64,000 nt of DNA from NCBI RefSeq assembly GCF_013523125.1, contig NZ_JAAMQJ010000001.1, positions 124,001 to 188,000 of the forward strand. Direction: 5' to 3'. The position numbers and the translations under genes are program-made. The notes beneath the pieces were generated by a model. The model ran no database searches and had not been told where the DNA came from. It was given only the letters and a program-made list of their open reading frames with translations. This document shows, one piece after another, positions 18,010-28,192 of this stretch; within the stretch, counting starts at the first letter, position 1; every line of letters begins with the position of its first letter. The stretch comes from Pseudomonas entomophila. Its GTDB lineage: Bacteria; Pseudomonadota; Gammaproteobacteria; Pseudomonadales; Pseudomonadaceae.

Positions 18010-21000
18010 TCACAATGCCACGCGCGCCACATGTTCGGGTAGCTGCAACAACCCACGCGGCAACTGGAAGTCCTTGAACGGTTGCTGGGTGATGGGGTTG
18101 AACGCCTTTTCAGCATTGAGGCGATAACGCATCACACCGTCGCCCGCCTTGAAACTCAGGTCCACGCTGGTGGCGGTCCGCCCATTGAGCGCACCGCGGC
18201 TGAGCAGGCGGAACATGGACCAGGGCCCACGGTGCTCCAGGCTACCGCTGTTGCCATTCTGCCTGAGCAACGTCAGGTTGCTGCGCACCTGTCGGCCCAG
18301 GGTGTTGGGCCAGACGACCCCGGTGATCTGACTGGGTCCATGGGTATAGGCGATCAGTTGCCCATCGAGGTCCAGCAAGCTGGTACGTTGATTGGTGCTC
18401 AACCCCAAGGGCTCGATGCTGAATTGCACACTCAGATTGCCGCGTTGATCGAAGAACGTTTCTCGAATGCGCTCTGCCCGTTCCAGCTACTCGATCACAT
18501 CGCGGCGAATCAAGGACTGCCCTGGCTGGCCGGTATGGAAGGCCTCGAGATTGTCCTGCAGGAAGACCTTCAGGTACTGGTCATGAAACCGCTGCAGCCG
18601 TCCCTTGGGACCGAAGAACGCTTCGAAGTCCTCCAAGGAGGCGTCGGGCGCTTGGGCAGAGAATGGATAGCGCCCTGCCAGGCGCTGCTGGAAGAACCCA
18701 TAGACATCGGCATCCCAGCGCCGATCCAGCTCGCGTAACGCCTCGATGTTCAAGACCTGGGCCGTCTGATCGGCCACTTTGCTGATGTACCGATCGAGTG
18801 GCGCAGGCAAGCCCGTGGCCATGCGCTGCAACGCGCTGATCGGATCGTGCCCGGTCATCGACAAGCGTTGATGGACTGCATGCAGCGCCGCCTTGCCTCG
18901 ATCCGGGCTGTCCTGAACCGCCTTGGCATAGTCATGTAGGGCGGTCAGGGCCTGCAAGGTCTCGTCGTAATAGCTGGGCTGCTCACCGTTCGATTTCAGC
19001 AAGCCGCTCAACCCGACAAAGGCTCTCTGGATGGCCCAAGCATGCTGCTTTCCGGCATCGTCATTGACAGGCTGTATCGCCACGTCGGTTACAGGCTCGA
19101 CAGAGACCTTCGATGAAAGGGCGGTGTTGTCTCTTACGGTTTCCAGCAACCGGTGCAGAGGCGCCATGGGCCCCGTCAACTGTTGCAAAACCGTGAGGCC
19201 ATGGGGCAGATCGCGGAAGTCGGTCACCGTGAATGCCTGCAAGGCATGCCGCCAACTATCGATGTAATCGGCACTGTAGAGCGAGCGTAGCCGTTCGGTC
19301 AGCGCTTGGCGGTCGCTCGTCGAATAGTCGAGCCGATCCCGTTCGCCCAGTGCCCACTGATCGATCATGGCCATGTCCGTGAAGTGCTGACTGCGCGGTT
19401 CGAAATACTCGTTGAAGCCCTTGGCGGTGAGGATGGGTGCCAGCACGATCGCCTGGTCGAACGAGGGGTGGTTGTCCGATGACTGAAACACCATGTCGAA
19501 GGCGGGCCCCACCTGATGACGCAGATTCAAACCGGCCTGCACGTGCGTCTGGGCCTGCTGTTTGAGGCTTGCATAGACCCGCTGTGCGAGCGGCACCTCG
19601 CGCAGCGTCTGCTGCACCTGCACGACGCGATCACGGTACGGCGACAGATCGGTGTCGGCATAGGCCAAGGCATAGCTCAGGTGCCCCATGAGGCTTCGTT
19701 GCAACTGCCCCTGCCCGGGAAACGCCTGTTGCCACTGCTGCGCCATCCAGGCCTCGACCCATTCGGGCCGCCGATTCTGACGGTCCTCCAGCATTCGATA
19801 GACCCTGAGCGCCGCAAACTGCTGTGCGCTGCCGGGGGGCGCGGCTTCCATGGCCTCGACCACGCCGCTGGCCAACGCCGGTAGAAAGCGTCTGGACAGC
19901 AAGGTCAGGTAGGCCTCATCGACACGGGGGCCGATGGCCCGCCCTTGGTACAACCCGAGATCGGCGACACTTGGCCAAGCCGTGCGATAGTCACCGAATA
20001 CCGAGACGGCGTCACGGATCTGGTCCAACGGCTCGAGCAGGTTGCGTCCGGTCGGATCCAGGCGCGCATCGACTTCGTGATGACTGAACTCCCTGCTTTT
20101 GGCGAGCACGTTGGCGGCCTTGGCGCCATTGAGTTCGAAATAGCGCTGCCAGCCTGCGATGAAGCCGCACAGGACCAACAGGCCTATACCGGCGCTCGCC
20201 CACAACAGTCGACGCTTGTGACGTGCCACCTTGACGTTGTCGCCGGCAAGGCCTGACTCCTGATAGACGACACGCTTGAACAAGTGAGGAATGAAATAGA
20301 CCCGTGACTTGCCCTGGGCCTTGCCTTCGCGCAGAGGGGGCGCCGTTCTGTAAGGCTGCGCCGCTTCGCGCACGAAGGCGTTGAGCACGTCGCCCTGCTG
20401 CGTGACGGACGACCAATACACCCCCCGTACCAAGGCAGGTGTGGTGAAACGATCGCCTGCCAAGGTTTCGCGCAAAAAGCCCAGCACGATCGGCCGCAGC
20501 CCGGCCAGTTGTGCGTGCAGCGACAGCAGTCGTGCTCGCGCTTCGGCGCTGCCTGACTGCTCGATTCGATCGACGACCTGCTCGAACAGGTGGCGCACCA
20601 GTCGCTGGTAGTGCTCGCTGTACTCATCCAGCCAGGCATCGATCGTACTGCGCTCCTCCAGCTTGAACGTGAAACCCAACAGATGCTCGCGCAACGAGGC
20701 GGGCATGTCGGCATAAAACGCGTCGAAACCTTCCAGCAGGTCGAACTTGCTCAACACGACATAGACAGGAAGGCGCGTGCCCAACTGGCTGTTCAGTTCG
20801 TGCAGACGCGTGCGAAGCAGGTGGGCCAAGGCAATACGGTGTTCGGGTGTGCCGTGCAGCAGCGCAGGCAGGTCGATGACCAGCAAGACGCCGTTGAGCG
20901 ATTTCTGGCTCCGATGGCGCAGCAGCCACGTCAACAAGTGATGCCACAAGGCGGCCGCGGCTCCGTGAGGCGCGACAGGCTCGGACCTGGTCGGCGGCTC

Positions 21001-21615
21001 AGCCTCCGGCACTTCACTGTGCGGCTGACTGATAAATGCGCCAGGCGGATCGATGATGACGGCGTCGTCACTGATCCACCAGCCAATCGGGTAGGCGAGC
21101 ACCTGGGCTGATCGACCGCGTGACTGCACCTGTTCGATACGGGTCAGTGTGAAACGCTGGTCGCTGTGTTCGACGACGCTGGTCTTGCCCGCACCTTCAT
21201 CGCCCACGACCAGATACCAGGGCAGCCGGTACAGGCCACGCCGTCCACCAGCGTGCTCGAGATACCGCCCGAGCGCCAGGTTCAGCGCTTTCTCTTGCGC
21301 GTCAACGAACGGTAGCGTGCGATCCTGCTCAGCGGCAGCGGTCCGGGCGCGTTCTGTCTGTAGATGTCGAACACGACCGCGCAAGACCATGAGCCATGCC
21401 AGCAAGGGCACCACGATGAGCACCAGGCTCGCCAGGCCACGCTGGGTGACACTGGCCAATGGCTGATGTCCACGCCACGTCCATTGCGGGCCCAGCCACC
21501 AGACTGCAACCACTGTCAGCACAACACCGAGCCCGACCAGCATGGGCACCATGCCGTTCGCACGGCTCATCAGCGCCCTGCGCCCTGCCGCGAGCTGCGT
21601 CCATAGTCGATTCAT
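18010..21615 (-). pseudogene. tssM: tssM (icmF/vasK), interrupted by an in-frame amber codon
   Basis: TssM is the inner-membrane IcmF protein that joins TssL and the lipoprotein TssJ in the T6SS membrane complex. The N-terminal 1042 codons show two membrane segments (about 22-42 and 58-78), a Walker A motif GDEGAGKT (138-145), a third membrane segment near residue 470 and most of the periplasmic domain. The frame then meets TAG at 18487-18489, but the same frame continues without any shift for 159 more codons to TGA at 18010 and encodes a normal TssM C-terminal domain (ending LPEHVARVAL). The full frame would be 1201 codons, the usual size. A CAG-to-TAG change explains it. The lost part belongs to the beta-rich TssJ-binding region, so truncated TssM should be non-functional unless the codon is read through or is a sequencing error. 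Confidence 0.9.
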
Positions 21616-23084
21616 CAGGACTCCCCTTTCACATGGTTGTCAGGCACCAGGGGTGCCCCGTACTGCTGCAGCCGCTGAAAGACCTCTGGCTCCCAGGCGC
21701 TGGCGGTCGTCTGTTGCATGGTTCTGGCGACGCTGGCGCACAGGTCCTGCGCCAGCCAGGAGACACCGCGCGCCGCCAGCAGATCAGCCGCAATCACGGT
21801 GGTGTGGCAGCGTTCGCGGGGGCTGCCGAGGGCGGTCTGCATGCCCTGCAACTTGAGCAAGACCGGCTCCACCCCACCGGCTTCCATCTGGCTGGCCAGC
21901 TCTTCTCGCAGACTGGCGAACGCAGGAGAGGCTGCACCGGAATCGGATGGCCCCGGCATGCCGCGCAGCCAGGCCAGGCACTGATCGTCGACGAACACGG
22001 TGCCGTCGCTGAAGCACAGACGTTGCAGAGCAGGCAGACGCTGTATGAAGCGGGCGGTGGTCGCACGGATCGCTTCGGCCACCTCGCCCATCGCCAGCCG
22101 CGTGGCCGCAGAGGCTGCCAGGAAACTACCGCGAATCCAGTAGGGGCTCGCTGTCACGCTTTTCTCGATGCGCTGGAGCAGAGCGGCGTCGATCGTGGTC
22201 TGCGCCAGGGCTTCTTCATGACCATTGGCGATGTCGGGCGGAATGGCCATCAACTCCGTACGGTCGTCCTGCGTGGCATAAGGCGCAGCCTGGATGTGGG
22301 CCCACAGACCGAAGCGCCGGAGCTGATACCCCGTCGGGTCATAGGGGTCTTGCTGGTTGATGCGTTCAGCGAGCGTCAGTAGCGTTCGACGTGTTTCCCT
22401 TTCGTGGCCTGGCAGCAGAGGTGGCAGCGGTACAGCCATGACCTCGGGCAGTGGCGCTGCTGCAGGGTGAGGCGCAGCTGGCGCGGTGGTCTCTGCGGGC
22501 GTGGCGTCGGCTTCGACGATGGCGAGTGTGCTGTGTCGGTCCAGCAGACGTTCCAGATCACCCAGCAGCGCTGCGTCCAGCTGCAGCGTGCCCTGTAGGC
22601 GGTGCAGACATGCCAGCGCGTTGCGTGCCTCGACCACACACGCTTGGCTGTAGGTGGCGCGGTCCAGGCGCGGTAGCGTGTCGATCATCCGGCCCAGCGC
22701 CAGGCTGGCCAGCTTGCGCTTGCCCAGAAAGCCTTTGGGTCCGGGCTTGGGGTGGGCCGTTTCCCAATAGCGTTCGAGCAGGCCCACCCACAGCGTCAAG
22801 ACCGTTGCCCAATGCACCCAGCAGCCGCTGCGCAACCAGACCACGCTCAGGTGGCCCACGATCCGCAGGTGCTTGCACTGGCGCCCTAGGTACTGACATG
22901 ACGCCTCTTCGATGTAGGCCCAGTCGATCGATGCCTCGTGTAGCCCACCCAGCTTGATCATCTCCTGGTCGATGGCTTGGTAGAGTTCATCCTCAAGGTC
23001 GAACAGACCTGCCGGCACCTGAGGGTCGATCGGTGCGAGCAGCTCGGCGAGCGTGCGTTCAGGTGCTCTCGTTACCAGCGACAT
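21615..23084 (-). CDS. tssA: Type VI secretion protein TssA (VasJ/ImpA family)
   Basis: TssA caps and organises baseplate and sheath assembly. The 489-residue protein has an ImpA N-terminal domain (LAELLAPIDPQVPAG..., about 11-125), an Ala/Pro-rich linker near 215-240, and a C-terminal helical domain of the VasJ type. I start it at the ATG at 23084 (MSLVTRAP); an upstream extension of 60 residues is Arg-rich and lies over vasI. The stop overlaps the first base of tssM, and the start overlaps the vasI end by 13 bases, so vasI-tssA-tssM is one operon. Confidence 0.9.
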   Translation of the reverse strand: MSLVTRAPERTLAELLAPIDPQVPAGLFDLEDELYQAIDQEMIKLGGLHEASIDWAYIEEASCQYLGRQCKHLRIVGHLSVVWLRSGCWVHWATVLTLWVGLLERYWETAHPKPGPKGFLGKRKLASLALGRMIDTLPRLDRATYSQACVVEARNALACLHRLQGTLQLDAALLGDLERLLDRHSTLAIVEADATPAETTAPAAPHPAAAPLPEVMAVPLPPLLPGHERETRRTLLTLAERINQQDPYDPTGYQLRRFGLWAHIQAAPYATQDDRTELMAIPPDIANGHEEALAQTTIDAALLQRIEKSVTASPYWIRGSFLAASAATRLAMGEVAEAIRATTARFIQRLPALQRLCFSDGTVFVDDQCLAWLRGMPGPSDSGAASPAFASLREELASQMEAGGVEPVLLKLQGMQTALGSPRERCHTTVIAADLLAARGVSWLAQDLCASVARTMQQTTASAWEPEVFQRLQQYGAPLVPDNHVKGES

Positions 23085-23704
23085 GCAGTACGGACCTTGT
23101 CGATCAAAGCATCCAGCCCATGGGCGTCGAATGTCAGCCCGTTCACGTCCGGGTGATCGCTTTCGACATGAATGCGGCGGGCGCCGATCAGTTGTTTGAT
23201 CTGCTCGATGCCTGGCAACCCTCGCCCCGCATCGATCACCTGCCCGTTTTCCATCACCTGCCACGGCGTGACGGAGGTTGCACGTGACTCGCCTTGCAAC
23301 CGCACGCTCACTCGCCCTGCGTCGATGGGCTGCGCCGTCACCAGCTGCAGCCTGGAAATGTTCTGCACACAGCTGATGGCCAGGTAAGCGTGGGGTGGGC
23401 CTGATGCGATTGCGGGTGCGGATGCCATCAACCCCTCGCCTGCCTCGCCCAGGCGGAACGTCAGGTCATCGGACGCTCGATCGGCCTCCTGGATCAATAC
23501 ACGGTGCAAGGTCGGTGCGTGCTGCTCGGACGCCGACCACTCTGCGGCGCCGAGCCGAGCCAGCGTTCCCGCTGATCGGTCGAAGCAGGCCAGGCGCTCG
23601 AGATTCGACACGACTTGCGAACATTCCTGATTGGAATACGCAGAGCTAGGCAAGCAGTAGAGCAGCAACGCAAAACATGCGCCACAAAGGTATCGGGCCA
23701 CCAT
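23072..23704 (-). CDS. vasI: T6SS-associated periplasmic protein VasI/TagO
   Basis: The 210-residue protein has an N-terminal signal peptide (CGACFALLLYCLPSSAYS, cut near residue 24). A conserved pair CSQVVSNLERLACFD follows, typical of VasI/TagO proteins found next to vasJ and vasK in Vibrio cholerae-type clusters. The exact role is unsettled. It is the first gene of the leftward operon and diverges from tssB across a 302-base AT-rich control region. Confidence 0.85.
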   Translation of the reverse strand: MVARYLCGACFALLLYCLPSSAYSNQECSQVVSNLERLACFDRSAGTLARLGAAEWSASEQHAPTLHRVLIQEADRASDDLTFRLGEAGEGLMASAPAIASGPPHAYLAISCVQNISRLQLVTAQPIDAGRVSVRLQGESRATSVTPWQVMENGQVIDAGRGLPGIEQIKQLIGARRIHVESDHPDVNGLTFDAHGLDALIDKVRTACRW

Positions 23705-23750
23705 TGTAAGTAATTTCCTACTTGTAACTTCCTACTTTCTACACAACCTA

Positions 23751-23765
23751 CGGCACGCACTTGGC
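23751..23765 (+). promoter_or_regulatory. Candidate sigma-54 promoter in the vasI-tssB divergent region
   Basis: CGGCACGCACTTGGC keeps the invariant GG-N10-GC of sigma-54 promoters and differs from TGGCACG-N4-TTGC at two positions. It is 241 bases upstream of tssB. The region 23705-24006 contains no gene; it is AT-rich and repeats TTCCTACTT-like words (23714, 23729, 23945 area). V. cholerae-type T6SS clusters are sigma-54 dependent, but no sigma-54 activator gene is seen here, so this is tentative. Confidence 0.3.
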
Positions 23766-24006
23766 GCACCCGCCTCGTTCAACTCTGAAAGCGATCGAGA
23801 GCCTAGCCACAAACACCGAAGACTACAAATAAATATTTACTTACATTCTTCCACTCGACTAACACGCACTACCAGCGGCATGGTTTTAAAGAAACACGCC
23901 AACTACACACCGCTCGATGAGAGCACACGCTTAATGCACGGAAACTTCCTACAAACAATGTGAAAAAGTTAGTAGGCATTTCCCACACACTATTAAGGCC
24001 CTCGCC

Positions 24007-24510
24007 ATGGCAAAAAGCACAGGCTCCGTCGCGCCCAAAGAACGCGTCAACATCAGGTACGTCCCTGCAACAGGTAACGAGAACGCTGAAATAGAGCTGC
24101 CGCACAAGATGCTGGTCCTGGGGGACTTCGGCATGGACGATGACCGACCGCTCGAAGATCGCGCGGCAATGCGCATCGACAAACACACCTTCAACAGCGT
24201 GTTGAACGATGCAGGTGTCAACCTGTGCATGGCCGTGCCGTCCCTGCTGGGCGCGCCCTCTGGGGCCGAGCTGGCGGTGCAGCTTCGGTTCACCTCGATC
24301 GATGATTTCAGTCCCGACAGGATCGCCCGGCAGGTGCCGGAGCTCAACGCGCTCCTGGAACTGCGCGAAGCCCTGGTCGCCTTGAAAGGCCCCCTAGGCA
24401 ACGTACCGAAGTTTCGTCAGCAACTGCACCACTTGTTAAGTGACGAACACACGCGCAAACAACTCGCCCAGGAACTTGACGTGGTACTTGAAGCGCCTGC
24501 CCCACACTGA
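24007..24510 (+). CDS. tssB: T6SS contractile sheath small subunit TssB (VipA)
   Basis: The 167-residue sheath subunit pairs with TssC to form the contractile tube. It has the conserved KMLVLGDFGMDDDRPLEDR segment near residues 34-52 and the C-terminal helical part LLSDEHTRKQLAQEL. AAGG lies before the ATG. First gene of the large rightward operon; tssC follows after 14 bases. Confidence 0.95.
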   Translation: MAKSTGSVAPKERVNIRYVPATGNENAEIELPHKMLVLGDFGMDDDRPLEDRAAMRIDKHTFNSVLNDAGVNLCMAVPSLLGAPSGAELAVQLRFTSIDDFSPDRIARQVPELNALLELREALVALKGPLGNVPKFRQQLHHLLSDEHTRKQLAQELDVVLEAPAPH

Positions 24511-24524
24511 CAACGGAGCGTCCC

Positions 24525-26015
24525 ATGCCAACGTCGACGAACACGATACCCGTTACTGACACACTGGCCGATACCTCGAGCACGCCCAACTTGCTCGACC
24601 AGATCATGGCACAGACGCAACTGTCACCTATGCAAGAGGGCTATTCCATTGCCCGTCAAGGTGTCGTCGCCTTTATCACTCATTTGCTCAACAGTCATGA
24701 TCCAGATCAACTGATCAATAAACATCGCGCCGATCAAATGATCGCCGAGTTGGACCGTCTTCTCAGCCGGCAAATGGATGCCATTCTGCATCAACCGGCG
24801 TTCCAGGCACTTGAAGCCGCCTGGCGCAGCTTGAAACTTCTGGTCGACCGTACAGATTTTCGTGAAAACATACAGCTTGAGGTATTGCATGTCAGCAAAG
24901 CCGACTTGCTGGATGACTTCGACAATGCAGCCGACATCACCTGCAGTGGCCTCTACAAGCATGTCTACACCACAGGTTACGGCCAATTCGGTGGCGAGCC
25001 GGTGGCGGCCATGGTCGGCAACTACACGTTCGGCCCTTCCTCCCCGGACATCAAGCTGCTGAGCTACGTGGCGTCCGTGGGGGCCATGTCGCATGCACCC
25101 TTCATTGCAGCGCCCTCCCCCGAATTCTTCAATCTCACCAGCTTCGAGGAACTGCCCAATCTCAAGGAGATCGGCGATCTGTTCGCCGGCCCTCGACACG
25201 CCAAGTGGCGTGCCTTGCGCGAAAGCGAAGATGCGCGCTACGTGGCGCTCACCGTGCCCCGTTTCATGCTCCGCTCCGCCTACCATCCTCAAGAGCAGTC
25301 GATCGAGTCGTTCCATTACGAAGAAGACATCGACGGGTGCCATGATCGCTACCTGTGGGGCAACTCGGCGTTCCTGCTGGCCAGTTGCATCAATGACAGT
25401 TTTGCCCGTTATCGCTGGTGCCCGAACATCATCGGACCTCAATCGGGCGGTGCCGTCGACGACCTGCCGGTGCATGTGTACGAAGCGCTCGGCCAATTGC
25501 AGGCCAAGATTCCGACCGAGGTGCTGATTTCCGATCGCAAGGAGTTCGAGCTGGCCGAACAAGGCTTCATCGCCTTGACGATGCGCAAGGGTAGCGACAA
25601 CGCCGCTTTCTTCTCCGCCAACTCCGTACAGAAACCCAAGACGTTTCCCAAGACGCTGGAAGGGCTGCAAGCCCAGGTCAATTACAAACTGGGAACGCAG
25701 CTCCCCTACCTGTTCATCGTCAACCGACTGGCTCATTACATCAAGGTGATGCAGCGCGAGCAGATCGGCAGCTGGAAAGAGCGTCGCGACCTGGAATCGG
25801 AGCTGAACACGTGGATCAAGCAGTACGTTGCCGACCAGGAGAACCCGTCTGCCGACGTGCGCAGTCGTCGTCCTCTTCGGGCTGCCAGGATCGAGGTGTC
25901 CGAGGTGGCAGGCGATCCAGGTTGGTACCAAGTCTCTCTGGCCGTACGTCCGCACTTCAAATACATGGGCGCGCATTTCGAGATTGCTCTGGTCGGGCGG
26001 CTCGATACGCAATGA
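24525..26015 (+). CDS. tssC: T6SS contractile sheath large subunit TssC (VipB)
   Basis: The 496-residue TssC is of full family length. Landmarks are LDRLLSRQMDAILHQPAFQALEAAWR split across residues 80-105, LVDRTDFRENIQLEVL, the FGPSSPDIKLL stretch, and the C-terminal PHFKYMGAHFEIALVGRLD. It polymerises with TssB around the Hcp tube. Its TGA overlaps the tssE ATG. Confidence 0.96.
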   Translation: MPTSTNTIPVTDTLADTSSTPNLLDQIMAQTQLSPMQEGYSIARQGVVAFITHLLNSHDPDQLINKHRADQMIAELDRLLSRQMDAILHQPAFQALEAAWRSLKLLVDRTDFRENIQLEVLHVSKADLLDDFDNAADITCSGLYKHVYTTGYGQFGGEPVAAMVGNYTFGPSSPDIKLLSYVASVGAMSHAPFIAAPSPEFFNLTSFEELPNLKEIGDLFAGPRHAKWRALRESEDARYVALTVPRFMLRSAYHPQEQSIESFHYEEDIDGCHDRYLWGNSAFLLASCINDSFARYRWCPNIIGPQSGGAVDDLPVHVYEALGQLQAKIPTEVLISDRKEFELAEQGFIALTMRKGSDNAAFFSANSVQKPKTFPKTLEGLQAQVNYKLGTQLPYLFIVNRLAHYIKVMQREQIGSWKERRDLESELNTWIKQYVADQENPSADVRSRRPLRAARIEVSEVAGDPGWYQVSLAVRPHFKYMGAHFEIALVGRLDTQ

Positions 26016-26422
26016 CAGGGCTTTTCGAACGCCTGCGCCTGGCTCCAGATACCCCTCGAACGCTGTCAAGGCAAGAGCATCCGGACCGGAAACTCAGGGC
26101 CATCAAGCGCCACCTCGAGACCGTACTCAACGCGCGCCAGGGTTGCTCTCAGAGCAGCCCTGAGTTGGGCCTGCATGATTTCAACGGCCATGACGTGAAT
26201 CGCGGCGAGCTGCTTTCGCAGGTGGGCGCCGACATCCGTCGGATGCTGCAACGTTTCGAACCGCGCATCCACGTACGGGCGCTCAAGGCAATGCCTGACG
26301 GTCACGCGCCCCTGGATTTGCATTTCAGGCTCGACTGTCACGTGCGAGTGAATCATCAACTCGAAGCCTTCCAGCTGGAGCTGCTCGTCAGTGGGCACGA
26401 CCGCTATACGCGTGTGAGGTGA
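26012..26422 (+). CDS. tssE: T6SS baseplate protein TssE (gp25-like)
   Basis: The 136-residue protein has the GPW/gp25 lysozyme-like baseplate fold: LKAIKRHLETVLNARQG-like start (residues about 26-42), ELLSQVGADIRRMLQRFEPRI and the terminal LVSGHDRYTRVR. It forms the baseplate wedge with TssF and TssG. The ATG at 26012 overlaps the tssC stop. Confidence 0.92.
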   Translation: MTGLFERLRLAPDTPRTLSRQEHPDRKLRAIKRHLETVLNARQGCSQSSPELGLHDFNGHDVNRGELLSQVGADIRRMLQRFEPRIHVRALKAMPDGHAPLDLHFRLDCHVRVNHQLEAFQLELLVSGHDRYTRVR

Positions 26423-26425
26423 ACC

Positions 26426-28192
26426 ATGTCGCTCAAGGATCGATTCAGCGAAGAACTGCGTTACCTGCATGAGCTGGGAAGCGACTTCGCGCACGACAAC
26501 CCCCAGCTCGCCCGCCTGCTGGGGCAGGAAGGCAGCGACCCAGACGTGCATCGGTTGCTGGAAGCCTTCGCCTTCCTGACGGCCAAGCTACGACTCAAGC
26601 TCGAAGATGATCTGCCTGAGTTGACACACCCCATGCTGCAACTGCTGTGGCCCAACTATCTGCGCCCGCTTCCAAGTGCCACGATCGTTCAGTTCACGCC
26701 CTCCAGGCAATCGCTTAGTCAATCCCAGCACATTCCTAAAGGCTCACGGCTGTTTTCCAAGCCCGTGGATGGGGTGGCCTGTGAATTCCGCACCTGTATG
26801 CCGGTAGACCTTCACCCGTTTGGTCTCGACGCGGCCGAAGCCATTCGTACGCTTGGCAGCTCGAAGATCCGTATCGACCTGCACACCCTGGTCGAGCGGC
26901 CTTTGAACAGCTTGGACTGTACGCGCCTGGATTTTCATCTGAGCGGTGACACCGGCACGGCACGGACCTTGTATTTGTGGCTTTCCCACTACCTCGATCG
27001 TATCGACATCACGATCAATGGCCATGTCCATCGGCTGCCTGCCACCACCCTCGCCTTTCCGGGATTCAGCCCCGAGGAAGCGTTGCTGCCTTATCCGCAG
27101 AATGTCTTCGATGGTTATCGAATCCTGCAGGAATACTTCATCTTTGCGCAGCGTTACCACTTTTTCGCCTTGACCGGCCTGAACACCCTCTGGCCTGCCG
27201 AATCCAGCCGTTGCGTGACCCTCGACTTTCATTTCACACGGTCTCTGTCCGACACGCTGCGCATCGGCAAGGTGGACTTCAGTCTGTTCTGCACCCCAGC
27301 GGTCAATCTGTTTCCCCACAGTGCCGAACCCATCGACCTGTCTGGCGAAGCTGCCGACGTCGAACTCAGGCCTCGAGGCACCCAGCAGCACGCGTATGAG
27401 ATCTTCAGCGTCGACCATGTGGTCAGCACGCGTACGAGCGCCGGTTCGGAGGCGGGGGAACAGTTGCGCACCTTCCGAGCGTTCGAGTCGTTCGCGCACG
27501 AGATCGAACACCTCCAGGGGCGCACGTCGCTGTATTACCGCTGCACGCTCGATGCGTCCCTGCGCGGCGATGGCGTGACCCATCGCATCGCCTTCGTGCG
27601 TGCCGATGCCAATGCCTACATCGGCCAGCTGGAGACAGCCTCCATCGACCTGACATGCACCAATCGTGACCTGCCCTTGGCCCTGGGCATCGGCGACATC
27701 GACGTACTCACCGAATCCACGCCCCCGTTGATCACCTACAGCAATCTGTGTGCACCAACCCGTCCTTATCGCCCCGTCCTGGACGGCCAGGCGCACTGGG
27801 CGCTGATCGCCAACCTGTCGCTCAACTACCTGTCGCTGCTCTCGGTCGACTCCCTCAAGGCCATCATTCGTACCTACGACTTCGCCGCCCTGCATGACCT
27901 CCAGCACGCACGGGCCACGCAGAAGCGTCTCGACGGCATTCGCGAGGTGCATACCGCACCGTTGGACTGGCTGATCAAAGGGCAGCCCGTGCGCGGTCTG
28001 TGCACGCGGCTAAAGCTGGACCAGACCGCATTTCTCTGCGAAGGCGACCTGTATCTGTTCGGCTGCGTGCTCGCCCACTTTTTCGCCCTGTACGCCAGCA
28101 TCAACTCCTTCCATCGACTGGAAGTGATCAACATCACCAACAACGAGCACTACACATGGCCCATCCAGACCGGCAAGCAACCGCTGATCTAG
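26426..28192 (+). CDS. tssF: T6SS baseplate protein TssF (VasA)
   Basis: The 588-residue protein begins with the family signature RFSEELRYLHELGSDFA and continues with the conserved DDLPELTHPMLQLLWPNYLRPLPS in two adjacent blocks. Further on are PAVNLFPHSAEPI (near residue 291) and TNRDLPL. It is a gp6-like wedge subunit of the baseplate. The 3' end overlaps tssG by 37 bases in another frame. Confidence 0.95.
   Translation: MSLKDRFSEELRYLHELGSDFAHDNPQLARLLGQEGSDPDVHRLLEAFAFLTAKLRLKLEDDLPELTHPMLQLLWPNYLRPLPSATIVQFTPSRQSLSQSQHIPKGSRLFSKPVDGVACEFRTCMPVDLHPFGLDAAEAIRTLGSSKIRIDLHTLVERPLNSLDCTRLDFHLSGDTGTARTLYLWLSHYLDRIDITINGHVHRLPATTLAFPGFSPEEALLPYPQNVFDGYRILQEYFIFAQRYHFFALTGLNTLWPAESSRCVTLDFHFTRSLSDTLRIGKVDFSLFCTPAVNLFPHSAEPIDLSGEAADVELRPRGTQQHAYEIFSVDHVVSTRTSAGSEAGEQLRTFRAFESFAHEIEHLQGRTSLYYRCTLDASLRGDGVTHRIAFVRADANAYIGQLETASIDLTCTNRDLPLALGIGDIDVLTESTPPLITYSNLCAPTRPYRPVLDGQAHWALIANLSLNYLSLLSVDSLKAIIRTYDFAALHDLQHARATQKRLDGIREVHTAPLDWLIKGQPVRGLCTRLKLDQTAFLCEGDLYLFGCVLAHFFALYASINSFHRLEVINITNNEHYTWPIQTGKQPLI

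Noticed and set aside
18010..18429. Separate 139-residue gene after tssM
   Set aside because: It is in the same frame as tssM and continues the TssM C-terminal domain directly beyond the amber codon; its first Met is internal, with no ribosome binding site of its own.
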